A DNA stretch of 64,000 bases from NCBI GenBank assembly GCA_025766275.1, contig JAFKAC010000010.1, positions 1,240,001 through 1,304,000 of the forward strand, written 5' to 3'. Numbering within the stretch: position 1 is the stretch's first letter; the number at the start of each line of letters is the position of its first letter. The notes beneath the pieces were generated by a model, which worked only from the letters and a program-made list of their open reading frames with translations, was not told the origin of the DNA and did no database searches. The position numbers and the translations under genes were made by a program. This DNA comes from Lactarius indigo. Lineage: Eukaryota; Basidiomycota; Agaricomycetes; Russulales; Russulaceae. Below, piece by piece: positions 10,862 through 21,510 of the stretch.

Positions 10862-11359
10862 CGTTACGCTCCACCAGCGTCAGTCCAACTTGGACTTAGA
10901 ATAGGCGTAATCGACTTAGCGAAGATGAGTGAATGGGGACCACGTGTCAACCCAACACAAGCTGAACAGGGGCACTACTGGCGCACGCTGCAGCGACAGG
11001 ATAGAGAAGGGGGTCCCTTGGTGGACACGAGTGGAAGTACACTTAGTCTGAGACTAAGGCAGACAAGAGACGAGTCAAGTGGTGGATTGAAGAAGACCAA
11101 GATGGGGACTCTTGGTCTTCCAGAACGACTACTTATACAGATACATGTGGGCTTTAAAGCGCCGCTGGAATAGTACGTAACCAATAGTGTAACTAGCTCG
11201 AACCCTAGTACAGCTATCCTAGGAATGAGTCATACATGAGTCACAATCACATGCGAACTACTATGCTGACTGATACGAAGTAAGAGTCCATGACTAATAT
11301 CAATACCAGACCATAGTCATAACCGGTCATGAGTCGCACAATGAGTTCGTACCGTAACA
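10862..11359 (-). repeat. 5' LTR of element B (diverged member of LTR family 2)
   Basis: A roughly 498-bp LTR begins TGTTACGG on the minus strand and ends with a damaged terminus (GCGTAACG instead of GTTACA). Its right edge cuts the reverse transcriptase of element C just after GLTNSP, showing that B inserted into C. The hairpin with stem AAGACCAAGA and the TATA box are conserved. Confidence 0.75.
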
Positions 11360-13837
11360 TGGAGAATTTGTTAGTCCAAAGTACATGACGAGCAGTTCAA
11401 AGAGACCGCGGGGTGTTTTGAAAGCGGCTTTCCACTGATCTCCGTCCTTGATGCGGATGTTATTGTAGCCCCAGCGTATATCAAACTTAGTGAAGAGTGT
11501 TTTGTCCGCCAATTGATCCAAGATGTTAGAGATCAGTGGAATCGGGTATGTATCGCGAACCGTGATTTTATTGAGCGGTTTATAATCCTGTACGGGTCGT
11601 AATTTACTGTCCTTTTTCTTTAGAAAGAAAAATGACGATGTGTAGTGGGACTTAGACTCATGGATGTATCCTTTTTCCAAGTGCTCCCGTAGAAATTCGT
11701 CCAAATGATTCATTTCTTTGGCGTTTAATGGATATATTTTGCATTGTAGAGTTGACGGTGCGTTGGGGAGGAGCGTAATCACGTGGTCATCGACTCGTTC
11801 GGGTGGGAAACGTTTTGCAGCTTCTTCCGAGAAAACTGTGGTGTATTGCATGTATTGCAGAGGTAAGGTTGTAGCTCCGCTTGAATCGAATTTTTCCGCC
11901 ATTTGTTGTGCAATGGTATCGATCGTTTCTCGTTGTTTGAAGGTGAGTCATCATTCGGTGCTGCGTAACTTATTCTCTGTCCAGTTTATGTCGGGATTGG
12001 TGTTTTTGAACCACAGGTGTCCAAGGATTATTCGTGGACGTCCCAGGGTCATGACATAGAGTTGCGTATGGTAGGAATGTCCATCCCAAGTGAGTCGCAC
12101 TGAGCAAGCTTTTGTAATAGTACTGTACTGGTTAATCGTTCCATCGACGTTATAGGCGTTTCGAGTCGGGACTGTGTTAGTTTGCATGTGTAGTCTTTCG
12201 ACCAACGTCGAATCGATGAAATTCTCGGAGGCTCCTGAATCGAGGAGGGCGGGGATAGTGTTTTGTTCGGAATCGACGCTTAGTTGGACGGTGAGTGTAG
12301 ACTCGTCTTTCTGTGATATTGTATTAATACTCGTTGCTGTGTCGTCTTTGTTGTCGTTGTCGTCGACACCCGCCTCGATCAGCATTTGTGACACCATCTG
12401 TCGTCTATCTGCGGCCGATAACCCAAGTAGTCCAGTGATGAGCGTTTGTTTGTCTAGTATCGGCATTGTGGCCGCAACGATGGGAGTTACTGGAGTGGAG
12501 GTGATTTCGTTAATTTTACTTGTGGGCATTCGTTTCTTTGGGCAGTCTCAAGATAAATGGCCTGACTGTTTGCAGCGGAAACATAGTCCTTCTTTATGAC
12601 ATCGCTCCCACTCAGCTTGTTCCTGTGGCGTTCGCTGATGAGGGGTCGACATTGTGACCGTGTCAACATCCATAGGTACGACATCATTTCACGTTGTTGG
12701 TTGCGGAGCCGTGACCTTTGGCGGCGGCGGGGCGGCTCCTTTTCCTAAGGTGGCTACGCAGTTCGTAATGGTGTGAAATCATTGGACCTCTTCTCTGGTG
12801 GTGAGTTTCCAGTCATCCATTGATACGGGCATGACTCCTCGTTTTAGGCATGCGACGAGTAAACCTTTCTTTAGGCCTCGTTGGAAGAGGTCGACTGTCC
12901 TGATGGCTGTCATATCCCACCCGGCCACGTCTGCGAGTTGTTCGAAGCGGGCGATATATTCGTCTATAGCGTCGCCCGTCATTGATAGGGCAGTTAATTT
13001 GGTGTAAGCGTTTTGTTTACTGAGGGTATCAGTCCACGCATTTTTGAAGTCATCGATGAATTTGTTCCATAGACGTTCGTCGGTCTCCACGATAGGGTGA
13101 GTTGCATGATTAATCTTAGCGTCCAGTTTTTGGTCCTGCATCTGGTTCCAGTTTTCTACGTCAGGCCCTCAGATAAGGGTTAGAGCGAGCGCGACTCGCT
13201 GATACGGTGAGACCATTTGTTCGTTGGTTCAGTTTACACGTCGATACTGATTGAACTCATGGAGAAACTGAGCACTTTTTGCTCTGTTTCCATCAAAATA
13301 GGTGGGGGCTCCTCCCTGGAGGGGGCCATTCGCTGTAGCTGCTGCCAGGGTACTACCGGATCCGCTAGCCATCGTTGGTGTTGGTAAGGTAGTCAGAGTG
13401 ATATAGGTATGGAAAGCGGGTGGCAGAGGTTGGGGTGATCTCCTTTTTCCTTTGTGTTTTAGCGATGCTACCGCTAGTCGGTGGGTCGGCCAATCGTAGT
13501 CAGGGGTCGTCTGTGGTTCGGCTCGGATTTGTAGACCCCAGTCGTGGGGGTGTTCTACGCGTGCACTGTTGTACGTGGCCCAGCCAGGATAATCTAGTAG
13601 TACTTCGTACCACGCGTTTTCGTTTTCGAAGTACTCAACGTCAAGGCTGGGATCGGGCAATCATTCGAGTGTGTATCCTTGGTGGTGTTCCCAGACGAGG
13701 TCGGATACATGTAGATCTGTAAGGTTCAGTGTCGTGCATCGCAGGACCAGTTGTTTTTCGGTGGAGTCCTGTAAATCGTTTGCCAGTTCGATGTAGGTGA
13801 AGCTGCCGTTGGGCGACTGCACCAGCGTGTTTTTCAT
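11360..13837 (-). pseudogene. Ty3 gag-pol (single frame) of element C, decayed by TGA stops and truncated
   Basis: One continuous minus-strand frame runs from an ATG at 13837 (MKNTLVQSPNGSFTYIEL) through gag (FLHEFNQYRRVN, ERLWNKFIDDFKNAWTD, YIARFEQLADVAGW), a zinc knuckle (CFRCKQSGHLS-stop-DC), protease (ALLDSGASENFID) and into reverse transcriptase (KKKDSKLRPVQDYK, FDIRWGYNNIRI), where element B interrupts it. Eight in-frame stops occur, near 13661, 13229, 13169, 12779, 12689, 12548 and a pair at 11948-11953. All are TGA, and there is no frameshift. The knuckle stop replaces a position that is normally Arg. This single-frame gag-pol layout differs from element B, so C is another family. Confidence 0.82.
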
Positions 13838-14208
13838 GAGGCACCTTTTACGCCATGCCGCCTAGCAAGATGGAGTAGAGGGTCTACTCTTTTGTCACAG
13901 TTCCAGTCGACTGTTCATGACTTCGAGCGTGTACGATGGCTTGTGTTTTTACAAGCAATAGATGCTAACTTGGTATGTTTAGGAACACACAAGTGAGAGG
14001 GAAAATACTGAGATTTAAGAGACGAAGAGTAGACAAGCTTTGTGCTACTCTATGGCTACATCTTATATACTCATACATACTGTTGTTTTTCAGGACTGTT
14101 TTCTGTATTTACGAGCTCCTAGTGAGCTGTCAGAACCTCAACGTATGTGGCAGAATGAGCTGGCAAGAAGTTAATAATGCTGGCAATCGATTTCGACATG
14201 ACTAAACC
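13838..14208. other. No recognisable gene
   Basis: AT-rich stretch between element C and the hAT relic. It may include the 5' leader of C; no LTR terminus or inverted repeat could be fixed here. Confidence 0.4.
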
Positions 14209-15533
14209 ATGACCATGATGTCATGTGGGTGTGACAGTTTACCTCATGCTCCAACATTTCCATTTTCTTCAAAAGGTGAGCTTAGATGCTATAATGGTCT
14301 GTCAGTACTAATTCTAGATATTAAGGCCATAGATATGTATTTTGCTAATGAACCGCCCATTGAGTCTATGAGATTAAGTGCTATGGACTGGGAGCTCCTG
14401 GAGAGCATAGAAGGTGTTCTAGAGGTATATTCTCCGAATACATTTCACATGTCACGTTAACCTGTTTACAATCATGGGGCCTCACACATGGTCCTGCAAA
14501 CTATGTCATCTGAATCAACTCCTGTCTTGTGTGGTGCCATCGCTAGTTTCGAACTTCTCATGACTAAGTGGGAACAACTGGGTGAGGAACACCAGGAACT
14601 ACAATATTGGACACGGATCAGTTTGGCCTGGGTGTGAAAGTATTACAAGTGGATGGACGACACCGATGCCTACGTCATTACCATGAGTGAGTCTCTGTTT
14701 TCTAGACTACACAGTTGCTGAGTCATGCGATACAATTGGCTATATAGTTCTCAACCCTTCCATACGCTTCTCATGGATCCAGCGTGAGTGGGATCCGGAA
14801 TACATTGAGAGGTCGAAAAAGATCATGCACGACCTCATAAATACTTGACCTATTCTCACGTCTTGCATTGACTATTTGCCCTAGATGCACAAGTATCGCA
14901 AAAAAGACCCATCTATCGTGCAACCCGCACAAACTGAAGCTCACCCCAAGCTTCCGTTGTACGCAAAGACATTGATGCACTTCCAACTCAAGGACCACCC
15001 CATTTACCCCAGACTCAATAGTTCAGACCTGACGGGAGGTGTTGAAGACGAATTCACAAAGTACACCTTGGGTCCGTTGATGTCAGACAAGACCAACATC
15101 CTGGTCTACTGGGAGGTAAGCCCCATGTCCTCAATCAGGTTAGCGGCATTATTACAACTCGTGCTACCGATACTAGGCCGACAAGTCAGAACTACCTACC
15201 CTGTTTGCTATCGCCATGGACTACCTTCCAATTCAGGCATCTTCTGTCCCATGTGAGCGTGTCTTCTCATTGGCTGGGGAGACCAATACCAAGAAATGAA
15301 ATCAGATCAGCGTGGCCTTAATGGAGGCTCTACAAATGCTTAAGTTCCTGCTGAAGAAGCAGCATCTAGACTTCATGGCCGGTTGGAAGACCCCGGAAGC
15401 TGCAATGCTGGGAGGGACCAGGACAGAGGAAGAGCCAGCAATTATGCTTGATTCTTTGTTGGGTGAGGACATCAAAACAGTGAGGGATGAGCTACTTGGC
15501 GATGATATGAAGAACTACGATAATGAACTCTAG
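14209..15533 (+). pseudogene. hAT-family transposase relic
   Basis: Fragments in plus orientation add up to the C-terminal half of a hAT transposase: MDWELLESIEGVLEV, then STPVLCGAIASFELLMTKWE, then KYYKWMDDTDAYVITM, then NPSIRFSWIQREWDPEYIE, and the hAT dimerisation block (SSVPCERVFSLAGETNTKK-stop-NQIS, ALMEALQMLKFLLKK). At least two TGA codons interrupt it (near 14635 and 15297), besides probable introns. The N-terminal zinc-finger part and terminal inverted repeats were not found, so it is a dead remnant. Domestication cannot be excluded but is unlikely with these stops. Confidence 0.8.
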
Positions 15534-15790
15534 GTATTCGGTTTTGTTATATCAGACACCTCACATGTTCCTGATTCCCGATACTTCCATGTACTTCAAT
15601 ACACTCTGAAATCATCCGTTACATGCTCTCATCGTTGGAAAAACTGTGGGAATGTCCCGTCGGAGTTCTAACTAGCACACACTGTTCCATTCTCTCCCAT
15701 TTTCACCCCCTTACACTCTCAGACTAGAATCCTTGTCTTTTTTGATTTATATTTCTGGGATATATTTGGTCAACCCAAATCTCCGTCCCC

Positions 15791-16873
15791 ATGTCAGATT
15801 CAAATGAACACCTCGTGACACGTCTAGATAGGCAGCAGTCCAGCATAGTTCGCGTATGTGGAAGGTATAGAGTGGGGATGTTACTGGGCTCTGGCACCTC
15901 CGGTGAGCCATTCTGATTCAGGCCCTTCGATTTTTCTCAACCCTCTAGGGGATGTCTATCTGGGATGGGATATCAAAACTGGGCAGGACATTGCCCTAAA
16001 ACTTGAACCTATCCAAACACAAACTCCTAGGCTTTCTCACGAACATAGTGTCTACAAGGCCCTCTCTGGCGTGTCGGGAATCCCTACCATGCATTGGTAT
16101 GGCAGAGAGGTCCCCTACCACGTGATGGTACTCGATCACCTCAACCTTACAGTGGAAGAGGCGATATCCAAGTGCCACGACATCAACTCAGTATTCTCGT
16201 ATGCTGATCAAATGGTATTATCCACCCGTTTCACACTCCCAGACATTTATCTCATATACCTATTCTTTTACAGCTTTCATGTCTCAAATCATTACACGAA
16301 CAAAGCTACATCCATCAAGACGTCAAACCCGCAAACTTCATGACAGGAATTGGCGAGCTGAGCCAGGTATTTCTGATCGACTTTGGCTTGGCCCAACTCT
16401 TTTGCGACCCCTCTACTCGTTGACACGTTCCACTGGTTTCTGGACTCAAGACCATAGGCACCATCACCTTTACCTCAATCAACAGCCATTCAGGACGGAC
16501 GCAATCACGCTGCAATGATCTTGAATCGCTTGTGTATAGTATAGTATACCTATGTCGTGGTCGCTTACCTTGGCAGGACATCATCAAGGGATACTCCATT
16601 GAGAAGTACGGAGCATCCATTCTCAAGATGAAGATCGCCTCGAGCAAAACTCTTTGCCAAGGCCTACCTGCACCCTTTGTCGCTTTTAGACAGCATATTC
16701 AATCCCTCGGCTTTGATGAGAAGCTGCAGTACGACTACCTCCACTCTCTCCTCGTGCAATGCTTGGCTCATGGTTCTGACTGTGTCGTGTCGAACCCCAT
16801 TACTGTATTGCCTTCATTCGGCAAACTTACCCCCCCTGCTAACTGCCCCTCGCCGTGCAGCGGCCAAATGTGA
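15791..16873 (+). pseudogene. Casein kinase 1-like protein kinase with one premature TGA
   Basis: Starts at ATG 15791 (MSDSNEHLVTRLD) and reads GRYRVGMLLGSGTSG / DVYLGWD across an intron at 15903-15948 that splits the glycine loop. Next come the ATP-site lysine in IALKLEP and a second intron (16215-16273). The catalytic loop is HQDVKPANF and the metal-binding DFG sits in VFLIDFGLAQLF. Then follow TIGTITFTSINSHSGRTQSRCNDLESL and LCRGRLPWQDI. The order and the SINSH..SR.DDLES-like block are typical of the CK1 family (Ser/Thr kinases). A TGA at 16421-16423, between STR and HVPL, interrupts an otherwise intact frame. HQD replaces the usual HRD. The sequence sits among transposons, suggesting it travelled with them or was silenced with them. 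Confidence 0.8.
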
Positions 16874-17160
16874 GTCGAACATAATTGTCACTTGGCCATC
16901 GTTGACGGCGTGTTGTGCAGTTTACATTTGTCTGGACACCCAACAAATGTTTGGGTGATCACAAGGCCATTGTTGATGTGTTAATATATGTTCTGGCATT
17001 GGATAGATATATACTTTACATGTTGTATCATTCCTCTGTACTTTCTGTATCCCATTGTGCTCAGAAGTTTTGCGAATTGTGGGGCTGTAGTATATTTTTT
17101 GCAACTTAGCTGGCTCAAGCTGTTGGCTCGGAGAAAATTAGCCACAAATTAAGCCGGGGC
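16874..17160. other. No recognisable gene
   Basis: AT-rich region downstream of the kinase; nothing supported. Confidence 0.4.
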
Positions 17161-17415
17161 TCAGCTCCGTTTGCGAGCCCACAAAATGGGCTCGCATGGC
17201 TCAGACTCAGACTGGCTCGGGCTCTTCAAGCCCCGCAACACTATATGTGAGTTTATCAGGGTCATAGACGTAGTACCCTTCATCGTGTGGGGTGTTTCTC
17301 CAAAGGGCAGTTCCTTTGATGGAGGGTCGGAGATCATCTTGTGGGTGTCATTCCAGGTACTCCCAGACAAACTGGGTTTGGCTTCGGCTGGTGAGAGCCA
17401 TGGTGTGCGACTGGG
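17161..17415 (-). pseudogene. 5' end of a Ty3 gag belonging to the LTR at 17429
   Basis: Directly downstream (minus strand) of the LTR end and the putative primer site, a short frame begins MALTSRSQTQFVWEYLE, hits a TGA at 17348-17350, and continues HPQDDLRPSIKGTALWRNTPHDEGYYVYD. Its layout (LGGTLWR..DEGYYVE-like) resembles the gag start of elements A' and B. The frame is lost after about 60 codons. A hairpin at 17173-17195 (GCGAGCCCA, loop CAAAA, TGGGCTCGC) lies at its broken end. Confidence 0.5.
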
Positions 17416-17426
17416 AGACTAGACTT
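17416..17426 (-). other. Putative self-priming primer-binding site, LTR family 1
   Basis: On the minus strand AAGTCTAGTCT begins 2 nt after the LTR end. It is complementary to AGACTAGACTT inside the same LTR (17664-17674), 33 nt downstream of the start of TATTTAAAC. Sequence differs completely from the family 2 site, but geometry is the same. Confidence 0.6.
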
Positions 17427-17788
17427 AATGTAATGCCACTACAGGGGCATTAGGTACGACCTGTACCAAGTCAGTCTTATACATGGTAGTACAAGCTCAG
17501 AGGCTTGACTTCAGCGGGATGATGCACAAGGATCACAAGGACACAAGTCACTTGGATCGTAGAGGAAGGCTAAGGTTCGAAGACCTAGCAAAGAGAGGGG
17601 GAATCATGAGACAAGGAATAGCGCAGGGCGTTTCCATGTTAGATGAGTGTAGTATTACACAAGAAGTCTAGTCTACTGTACAAGCTAGGTAAGACTAGGT
17701 TTAAATATGGGTTGAACTTGTATGGCCCTTACAAACAGATGGCACCATTGCTCGATCAAGGGATAAAGGGAAAGGCATAAAGGGAACA

Positions 17789-18410
17789 TGTTGATAAGTG
17801 ACCCGTGCACACTTAGCGGCTCGTACGGACCGGACTTGCAGCATGGACTGCTTTAGATTAGATATACAGGACTTGTAGATTAGATACTATTTGATCTGTA
17901 CAATCTGGACTTATCATTATGTCATACATGACATCACTGTACTTCTATGACATCATACATCCAGACTCTGCATTGTATAACACCTTTGTACTTTCCTTTG
18001 TTCCGTACTTAGCATTATCCTTATTATGATGTCACTATGATATCATTTAGCTCTGGACTCTTCTTGTTCTCCATGCCCTTGTTCTCAAAGCATCCACTCT
18101 TTTGTCTGTTTGTAGAACAACACCTTCTTGTATTCTGTGACTAGTGTTACTAGCGTTGTACTATTGTCACTCCCTGTAGGAGTATAAGTAGAGTACCATG
18201 TATGCTCCTGGTCCACATCAGTTCTCACTGTTTGTGTGCCAGGTAGGCTCCTTTCTCTCCAATGTATAACATCAGTTCTCACTGTTTGTGTGCCAGACAC
18301 TTCTGCTTCACCTGCTTGACATCCCCCTCTGCTGCTAACCAGCTGCTACTAGTATCTCACCACAGACTCTTTGCCTCCGTGAGTATTGGTTATGTCTTTG
18401 CTGTTCATCA
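17789..18410 (+). repeat. Solo LTR, family 3 (copy 1), flanked by GAACA
   Basis: A 622-bp unit starts TGTTGATAAG and ends GTTCATCA, with 5-bp duplications GAACA at 17784-17788 and 18411-18415. It matches 19466-20541 in reverse orientation. It holds an internal duplication of about 54 bp (copies of catcagttctcactgtttg at about 18218 and 18270) that copy 2 lacks, and a TATA-like tataagtaga near 18183. Confidence 0.85.
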
Positions 18411-18636
18411 GAACAAGGCATGGATATAGTGGGAACAATGGTGAATCACGCAGGGTCGCACATGAGTAAGAATGAGATGGAAACTAGCACATGTCAAGCT
18501 TTATCAGAAGAGATCATTGATAAGCAAGGCGCGCGGTAGGAACCGAGTAATCATAAAGTCCGCATAATCGTACAGGGCTCGTAAAGTATCGGGAAAGGAA
18601 TAATGAAGTAAGGAAAGTATGAGTCTGGAAGAAATC

Positions 18637-19210
18637 TGTAATGCCACTACAGGGGCGTTGTGTACAACCTGTACTAAGTCAGTCGAGTCGTGGTAACACA
18701 AGCTCCAAGGCTTGGTTTCAGTAGGATGGTGCACAAGAATCACAAGGATGTTAGTCACTTGGATCGTAGAGGAGTGCTAAGACTCGAAGGTCTAGCAAAG
18801 GCAAAGGGGGTTCGCGAGACAATGAAGGGCACGAAGGCGTTCAAGTGTAGTATTACACAAGAAGTCTAGTCTACCGTACAAGCTAGATAGGACTAGGTTT
18901 AAATAGATAGTGACCTGTATGGTGAGTACAAACAGATGGCGCCATCACCAGTCTCGGAACAAGTGAAAAGACATAAGGGGAACAAAGGGGGATCGTACTG
19001 GGAATAATGGTGAATCACGCGGGGTCGCGCGTGAGCGAGAACACGACGGAAACTAGCACATGTCGAACTTTATTGGAAGAGAACATCGATAAGTAGGGCG
19101 CATGATAGGGATTGGAGAAACGTAAAGTCCGCATACTCATATAGGGCTCGTATAGTACAGGGAAGGGAACAGCGATATGTGAAAGAACGAATCCAGGGAA
19201 AATCGTAACA
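18637..19210 (-). repeat. Solo LTR, family 1, flanked by AAATC
   Basis: A 574-bp LTR on the minus strand (TGTTACGATTTTCC ... GGCATTACA) has 5-bp duplications AAATC at 18632-18636 and 19211-19215. It is inserted about 11 bp inside the end of the older family 1 LTR. Confidence 0.88.
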
Positions 19211-19465
19211 AAATCGTAACACCATGGGTTCACAGATAACCTCTGGGGCAGCAGGGTGCACGTGCTCGTGAAGTCGACTCAACAGCTCAAGGATTCTCAC
19301 TGGTCACAGATACAGGATCGCGCCTCGATTTATTTGTGAGGAACTGACCATGACAAAGAAAATGGAGAGGACTCTGGAGGTGTGGGGGCTGAGGCAACAA
19401 GCTTGCATGCTCAAATAGAAATAGATTGGTGAGTCCTTAATTTGCCACTCTGATGAACCTGCACA

Positions 19466-20541
19466 TGATGAACAGCAAGGACAGAACCTATACTCACAGT
19501 GGCAAGGTGACTGTGGTGAGATACAGGCAGCAACTGGATAGCAGCAGAGGGGGTGTCAAGCAAGTGAAGCAAAATAAAGATCTGGCACACAACAGTGAGG
19601 GAACTGATGTGGACCAGGAGCATACAAGCACTACTACTTATACTATACAGGAGGGTGACACTACTACAAGGTAAGTAACAGAGTGTCACAGAATACAAGG
19701 GATGCATTGTTCTACAACAGGACAAAGGAGTGTGTGTAAAGAGAACAAGGCGTACAAGAACAAGGAGAGTCCAGACCAATGATATCATAGTGTTACGTTT
19801 CGGCTCGTATGTGTGGCATTCTGACCTGCAAACCCTTACTGTACTGGTTGCGATTACAGCTGTAAGGTATATTAGTCACAGACTTAGGAGTTTACAATGT
19901 AGCATGATAGGAGATTGCGCACGATTGCTGACTGGACTATGACTCGATCCTAATACTAGTAGTAGTAGTATTAGGATTGCGCTACTTACGCGACACATTG
20001 GACGCTACCTTACGATGACTCATAGCAGCGCTTGAAAGCCTGCTCGACTTGTATTTAAGATAGCTGGCGAAGACCAAGATACGCCATCTTGGTCTTCTTG
20101 AATCATCACTTTCTCTCTCTCACTTCTCTCTCTCTCTCTATCGATTTGTCACCTTCAAGAGTAAGGAGCAAGACTTGTTGGTGTGCCTCCACGCATTCAC
20201 TAAGACAAGAGCATGGACCTTCGAGTCGTCGTGGCTATTTGCTAAGTTGTTACCACCTCACCGAGCTCAAGTCGAGCTAACATCGTGACGGCGTTACACA
20301 TAGTGACATCATAATAAACATAGTGCTAAAAGGAGAACAAAGGATGGAGTACAATGAATAGTCCAGAGTAGTCTACACGATGTCATTGTACAGTGATGTC
20401 ATACATGATGCAATGATAAGCACTAGATTGTACAGATCAAATCTAAGTAATCTACAGGTCCAATTAATCTAATCTAAAGCAGTCCATGCTGCAAGTCTGG
20501 TCCGTATGAGCCACTAAGTGCACATGGGTCACTTATCAACA
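19466..20541 (-). repeat. LTR, family 3 (copy 2), interrupted by a solo LTR
   Basis: Reverse-oriented homologue of 17789-18410, made of 19466-19790 and 20304-20541 (about 563 bp together), starting TGTTGATAAG on the minus strand. The flanks gcaca and gcatg match only partly, so its target duplication is decayed or the element recombined. Confidence 0.75.
19791..20298 (+). repeat. Solo LTR, family 2, flanked by CATAG
   Basis: A 508-bp LTR begins TGTTACG and ends GCGTTACA, with perfect 5-bp duplications CATAG at 19786-19790 and 20299-20303. It is homologous to the LTR of element A'. It retains the TATTTAAG box and the GAAGACCAAGAT / ATCTTGGTCTTC hairpin near 20068-20097. Confidence 0.9.
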
Positions 20542-21510
20542 GCATGCTCATGTTACACTGAAACTGATAGATTGGTTGTGGACAGGAGTGAAGAGTGTCC
20601 CAAAGGCACATAGACAACATGTATATACAGCGCACAAAGTGCCATATGTGCACACATTTCCAATGTCATTGATTTTCTGTCATTTCCAAGTTTTCCTGGA
20701 CATGTGACTGCTCTTGTTCTCAAGCTCTTTGTAATGGACCTTTTCTCACAGGCAACAATATCTCCTTACACGGTCTTATTCATACATCATCATCACATTG
20801 ACAGCCTCATTCATGGCCTGTCAATGTGCACAGACAGCATTTGAAATATGTAGGGTACCAATGTCTATTAACAAACCTGGTTTATACTGGTGTACACTCT
20901 GGGGATTTGGTCTGAGGATAGGAGAGCTGGAATGGCATTGGCTGGGGGGGGTAATTAGCCAATGTTTTGTGTAGGCAGTATTACTACTATTGTACAAATT
21001 CAGTGCCTTTTTTTGGGAAATCCAGTGTGATTCATTGAATGATCTGTATTTTGATCTGGTATACTGTGGCATTACTAGCACAGTCCATTATACTAGATCT
21101 GAGGTGAAGGACTAGAGCTAGCTAGCTGTACTGGAATCAAGGAGAAAAACTAGTGGCAGCCAGCGTACCTAGACTTGGGGACAAGAACTAGATACATGGC
21201 TAGGTCTAGGTATACCTACTAGACCCACACACAGAACTAGGTACTTAAGTATTGAACTAGGTATAGGTAGGGGCATCTAGCGCTAGCAGAGTTGCCATGC
21301 ACTAGGTCAAAAGTAGAGGGCTAGCGGAACTAGCGGAACTAGCAATAGTCCCGCTGGTGACTTTTGGTCTTGCTGATGTGCCAGTGTGCACGGTCGGGCC
21401 AGCGGCAGTCCACATCTCCATCGCATTACAAAGCTACAGTCATCAATGGAATGTTTCGCCGATTCGCTCTCTGTAAGGTACACAAGCGACGCAATTAATA
21501 CATTGACGTC
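20542..21510. other. No recognisable gene
   Basis: AT-rich, with TA-rich and ctagctag-like low-complexity stretches around 21115-21310. An 86-codon minus-strand ORF (20821-21081) has no family signature. This region separates the transposon nest from the 3' end of the NLR gene. Confidence 0.4.

Larger units (their letters stand above)
17429..19221 (-). repeat. LTR family 1 copy, split by two younger LTR insertions
   Basis: The pieces 17429-17788, 18416-18636 and 19216-19221 join into one ~587-bp LTR matching 4717-5286 in reverse orientation (starts TGTTACGATTTCTTCC, ends GGCATTACA on the minus strand). It was hit first by the LTR at 17789-18410 and separately by the LTR at 18637-19210. The bases outside its two ends (cttaa and ccatg) do not match, so no target duplication is visible; since gag sequence follows, it is a 5' LTR of a truncated element. 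Confidence 0.8.

Noticed and set aside
4680..16423. UGA read as a sense codon in this organism, given many in-frame TGA
   Set aside because: Intact frames such as the zinc-knuckle ORF end with TGA (4680-4682), and the TGA stops occur only in degraded elements and one kinase. CpG decay explains them.
20821..21081. 86-codon minus-strand ORF as a transposase fragment
   Set aside because: No catalytic motif or similarity could be recognised.
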